This document shows positions 61,286-64,000 of a stretch of 64,000 nucleotides of DNA, piece after piece. Origin of the DNA: Geobacillus genomosp. 3. Its GTDB lineage: Bacteria > Bacillota > Bacilli > Bacillales > Anoxybacillaceae. The notes beneath the pieces were generated by a model, which saw only the letters and a list, made by a program, of their open reading frames with translations, was not told the DNA's origin and did not search any database. A program made the position numbers and the translations under genes. The stretch covers positions 2,390,001-2,454,000 of the forward strand of contig NC_022080.4 of the NCBI RefSeq assembly GCF_000445995.2, written 5' to 3'. How positions within the stretch are numbered: position 1 is the stretch's first letter; each line of letters begins with the position of its first letter.

Positions 61286-61314
61286 CAGGTGCCCATACCG
61301 CTTTCGGGCACCTG
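61276..61314. terminator. Shared terminator of yrrS and yrzA
   Basis: CAGGTGCCC/GGGCACCTG, perfect 9 bp. The minus strand has TTATTTTTTTG after it, so it best fits yrrS transcription. Confidence 0.7.
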
Positions 61315-61383
61315 CCTTGCGTCACACCTAAATGTCCCTCTTCCGTTCTCCCGCCGGGCGGGGCCATATACCTTCCAAACCTG

Positions 61384-62004
61384 TTACGGCTTTTGCTTCA
61401 GCTTTTGCACTTTTGTCGGCTTCCAACCTTCATTCGTCACCCATTCAATATACACTTTGTAATGGGCGGTTTGATCATTCGTGGAAATCGTGGCGACCGC
61501 TTTATTCGGTCCGTTGTTGCCGATGAACCAAACGATCATCTCTTCCGGGGCAATGCCGGTCGCATAACTGACGGCATCAAGCATTTCCTTCCAATCCACC
61601 GAATCTTTTTTAAACACCGTTTCGTGCGGCTCTGATTGCGTCGTGCCAACCGGCTGCCATGCCGGGTTAACGATTTCTTTTTCAATGTTCGACCCCGGCG
61701 GGCCCGGCGTTTCCGTCACCTCGGCTTCTTCTTTCTCGCCGGCGGAAGCCGCATCATCCTCTTGCGGAGTCTCCTCCGCTTCGGCCGGTGCGGCCGTTTC
61801 CACTTCCACCTGTTTCGCGCTGTTGGCTGATCCGGTTGTTTTGACCCGGGAATCGGCCTCCTCACGGCTTGGCTGGCCGCCAAACAGCAAATTCCAAGCA
61901 ACAACGAGAATGAGCAGCACAACAATGGCAATCGCCCCGTTCAGCCAGCGGTTGACTTTCCGCCGCTTGGCGCGGGCGGCAAAGCGCGTTCCTGTTTGCG
62001 GCAC
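61384..62004 (-). CDS. yrrS: DUF1510 family membrane protein YrrS
   Basis: A 206-aa protein with one membrane segment (about residues 22-42, GAIAIVVLLILVVAWNLLF), a low-complexity Glu/Ala/Thr linker (about 50-100) and a C-terminal YrrS domain (WKEMLDAVSYATGI; VYIEWVTNEGWKP). Downstream of pbpI as in B. subtilis. GTG start after GGGGGAGGAGACT. Function unknown. Confidence 0.92.
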   Translation of the reverse strand: MPQTGTRFAARAKRRKVNRWLNGAIAIVVLLILVVAWNLLFGGQPSREEADSRVKTTGSANSAKQVEVETAAPAEAEETPQEDDAASAGEKEEAEVTETPGPPGSNIEKEIVNPAWQPVGTTQSEPHETVFKKDSVDWKEMLDAVSYATGIAPEEMIVWFIGNNGPNKAVATISTNDQTAHYKVYIEWVTNEGWKPTKVQKLKQKP

Positions 62005-62067
62005 AGTCTCCTCCCCCTTTTCGGCAATTTTCCTGTTGAAAAAAAACGGGTTCTCTATATTGGTTCG

Positions 62068-63840
62068 TCATCCCCGCTCATTTTTGTCGCGGTCATACGC
62101 GTAAAGCGCCTCGACGGCGGCGGCAAACACATCGTTCGTCACGGCGAGCCCGCCCGGACGGTCAAGCTCAACGACGACAAGGGCGTATTTTGGGCGGTCA
62201 GCCGGGAAATAGCCGGCAAACCATTTATTAATCAGTTCGCTGCCGCCGTCCGTTTTCCCTGTCTCCGCCGTTCCCGATTTGCCGGCGACCGCATACGGCA
62301 GCGAGCGGAAGCGGCGCCCGGTTCCCTCTTTCTCCATGACGACGCTGCGCAAAAGCCGTCGCAGCTGCTGCACCGTTTCCGGCGCAAGCGGTTCCTTATC
62401 TGTCGCCGGTTCACGCGAAAAGGAAAATAGTGTCGTGCCGTTTTTATAGAGCACTTTATCGACGGCCCGCACTTTAAAGGCTGGGCCACCGCGGGCGATC
62501 GTCGCCATCATGTTGGCGACGCCAAGCGGCGAGACGCGCACATCTTTTTGCCCGATCGCCGTTTGCGCCACAGCGAGCGGCACTCGTTTGTCGCGTCGGT
62601 CATGCCAAATCGTTCCTTTTCGCTCTTCCGGAAACTGGCGGAACTCGTCCTCATGGTAAACTGCCCCCTCCCAACCGGCTGTCGGATACAACCCGAGTTT
62701 TTCGGCATACGTCTCAAATGCGTCTGAATCGCGTTTAATCAACTCTTTGCCGAGGGTGGCGAAAGCGTTGTTGCAGCTGACGGCAAAACTATCAACGAAG
62801 TCGAGCGTGCCGTAATCGTGCTCCTCATCGCGGGTCACGCCATCAATTTTTTTGCTGCAATCAAACGTCGTCCCGAACGAGGCAAGCCCTTTGTCAAGCG
62901 CCGCTGCAGCGATCACCGTCTTAAAGATGGAGCCGGGAATTTGCGGCAGCACCATTTGATTTTCCGCCCCACGGTTTTTGTATGGATCGCGTGGGTCCAT
63001 ATTCGGGCGGCTGACCATGGCCAGCACGCTGTTGGCGTCCACATCGAGCAGGACGAGCCCGCCTTTTTTCAACCCGTACCGGTCAACGATTTGCTCCATT
63101 TCTTGCTGGATATCACGGTCGAGCGTCGTTTGGACGGTCACCGGATAAAACGGATTGCCCGGGTCGCTATATTTGACATCAAGCCCAAACAGCGGCCGTC
63201 CTTCGGCATCTACATGGTAAAGCAGCTTCGTCTCGCCGTCGGCGAGCAAAAATTCGTCAAACGCCTTCTCGAGTCCTTGAATGCCGGCTTCCGCCTGCGG
63301 CGGGAGCGGCCGTTTCGGGTAGCGCGCGCGCAAGAGCTCCCGATCCGGGCGGGTAAAACCTAGCACATGCGGGGCGTACACCGTCTCGAGCGAATATTGT
63401 TTATTGACGGCAAAGACGCCCGGGATGCGCAAATCGTTAATTTGTTTCATCTGATTGGCGCTTAAAGCGAGCGGCTCGCCGCCTTGCTCTAAAACGAACG
63501 GACCTTCCGCCCGCTCGAGCTGACGGCGGATGTCTTCTTCGGCAACCCCTACGATGCGGGCGACTTGTTCAATCGGCCATTTCATCGTACTTAAAAATGG
63601 GAATAACACAAGCGACGGCACATACCGCTTGGTAAGCGGCTTGCCGTTTCGGTCGACGAACGACCCGCGTCCATCATCGATCATCAATTCTTGCGTGCGT
63701 TGGGCAACGCTCTCGGCAATTAAATTATGATTGGCAAACGACTCGGTGTCAATGAGCTGAAGCTGTGCCAACCGTCCGACGAGCAGCAGCAAACCAACTT
63801 GAATGAGCGCCAGCATGGCGATCGTCCGTTTTTTCCACAT
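62068..63840 (-). CDS. pbpI: Penicillin-binding protein PbpI (PBP4b)
   Basis: Class B transpeptidase of 590 aa; B. subtilis PBP4b is made in sporulation. One N-terminal anchor (about residues 7-25), a dimerisation domain, and the transpeptidase domain with SIFK (catalytic Ser, in PGSIFKTVIA, about 315), SCN (about 355) and KSGTAET (about 530). The ATG at 63840 is preceded by GAGGTG, which is the 3' arm of the greA terminator. Followed by yrrS. Confidence 0.94.
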   Translation of the reverse strand: MWKKRTIAMLALIQVGLLLLVGRLAQLQLIDTESFANHNLIAESVAQRTQELMIDDGRGSFVDRNGKPLTKRYVPSLVLFPFLSTMKWPIEQVARIVGVAEEDIRRQLERAEGPFVLEQGGEPLALSANQMKQINDLRIPGVFAVNKQYSLETVYAPHVLGFTRPDRELLRARYPKRPLPPQAEAGIQGLEKAFDEFLLADGETKLLYHVDAEGRPLFGLDVKYSDPGNPFYPVTVQTTLDRDIQQEMEQIVDRYGLKKGGLVLLDVDANSVLAMVSRPNMDPRDPYKNRGAENQMVLPQIPGSIFKTVIAAAALDKGLASFGTTFDCSKKIDGVTRDEEHDYGTLDFVDSFAVSCNNAFATLGKELIKRDSDAFETYAEKLGLYPTAGWEGAVYHEDEFRQFPEERKGTIWHDRRDKRVPLAVAQTAIGQKDVRVSPLGVANMMATIARGGPAFKVRAVDKVLYKNGTTLFSFSREPATDKEPLAPETVQQLRRLLRSVVMEKEGTGRRFRSLPYAVAGKSGTAETGKTDGGSELINKWFAGYFPADRPKYALVVVELDRPGGLAVTNDVFAAAVEALYAYDRDKNERG

Positions 63841-63879
63841 AAAGAAAACACCTCATCACCAGTTTCGACGAGGTGTTTT
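63840..63879 (-). terminator. Terminator of greA overlapping the pbpI ribosome-binding site
   Basis: AAAACACCTC/GAGGTGTTTT, perfect 10-bp stem with 15-nt loop, followed by CTTT and the pbpI ATG. The 3' arm GAGGTG is the pbpI SD. Confidence 0.75.
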
Positions 63880-63938
63880 CATTTGAAACGTACCAAAGGC
63901 GGCGATTTTTCTGTTGGCGTCGCCGATTTTCAGGGCGC

Positions 63939-64000
63939 TTATTTGACTGCAACAATTTTCACCAGCATTTCCCCACCCGGCGTTTGTACGGTCACCTCAT
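63939..64000 (-). CDS. greA: Transcription elongation factor GreA (C-terminal end only)
   Basis: The last 19 codons of a minus-strand gene entering from the right edge: EVTVQTPGGEMLVKIVAVK then stop. This matches the end of GreA, and greA lies next to pbpI in B. subtilis. The rest is outside the window. Confidence 0.8.
   Translation of the reverse strand, partial: EVTVQTPGGEMLVKIVAVK

Overview
The window is chromosomal DNA of a thermophilic, endospore-forming Firmicute, almost certainly Geobacillus. The gene order is that of the B. subtilis nfo-sigA-era-dnaK-lepA-comE-yqeG and yrhC-mccBA-yrrS-pbpI regions. Several products have the lengths I recall for G. stearothermophilus proteins (cytidine deaminase 132 aa, YqeH 369 aa, glutamate carrier GltT 421 aa). 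Base composition looks roughly balanced to moderately GC-rich by eye, and I see no prophage, integron or large island. Nearly everything is core genome, and most genes lie on the minus strand.

Layout: 1-6.9 kb has nfo (cut at the edge), cshB, yqfQ/vrrA, ispH, yqfO-trmK, cccA and one unrecognised membrane protein. 6.9-12.1 kb has the rpoD-dnaG operon, a 0.75 kb non-coding gap with IS200/IS605-like end structures, then ppsR-ccpN. 12.2-20.9 kb is recO-yqzL-era-cdd-dgkA-ybeY-pgpH-phoH-yqfD-yqfC and yqeY-rpsU. 21-34 kb has yqeW, deoC and the heat-shock cluster hrcA-grpE-dnaK-dnaJ-prmA-rsmE-mtaB under a perfect CIRCE, then hemW and lepA. 34-43.4 kb has yqxA-spoIIP-gpr, rpsT, holA, yqzM and the competence genes comEC/EB/EA with divergent comER. 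43.5-49.3 kb has a probable relic CRISPR mini-array, the yqeG-yqeH-aroE-yhbY-nadD-yqeK-rsfS-yqeM operon, and sda with a DnaA-box cluster. 49.3-55.1 kb has psd, pssA, motAB, a YtvI-like membrane protein and gltT. 55.3-64 kb has an uninterrupted sigK, a run of very small genes, the sulfur-recycling operon yrrT-mtnN-mccA-mccB-yrhC, yrzA, yrrS, pbpI and the end of greA.

Functional themes: translation and ribosome maintenance (lepA, rpsT, rpsU, ybeY, era, yqeH, yhbY, rsfS, prmA, rsmE, mtaB, trmK); protein folding; sporulation (yqfC, yqfD, spoIIP, gpr, sda, sigK, pbpI); natural transformation (comE, comER); replication and transcription initiation (dnaG, rpoD, holA); and methionine-to-cysteine recycling.

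The least ordinary observations are: (1) two genes, yqfC and pbpI, whose ribosome-binding sites are the 3' arm of the preceding terminator hairpin, with a sigma-E-like -10 box in the apex of the yqfC hairpin; (2) a two-repeat CRISPR relic with a compensatory stem change; (3) an apparent one-base shift at the very start of ccpN; (4) a cluster of tiny genes with twin terminators between yrhC and sigK; (5) IS200/IS605-like end hairpins just upstream of dnaG, where yqxD would be expected. I did not find a wholly new large system.
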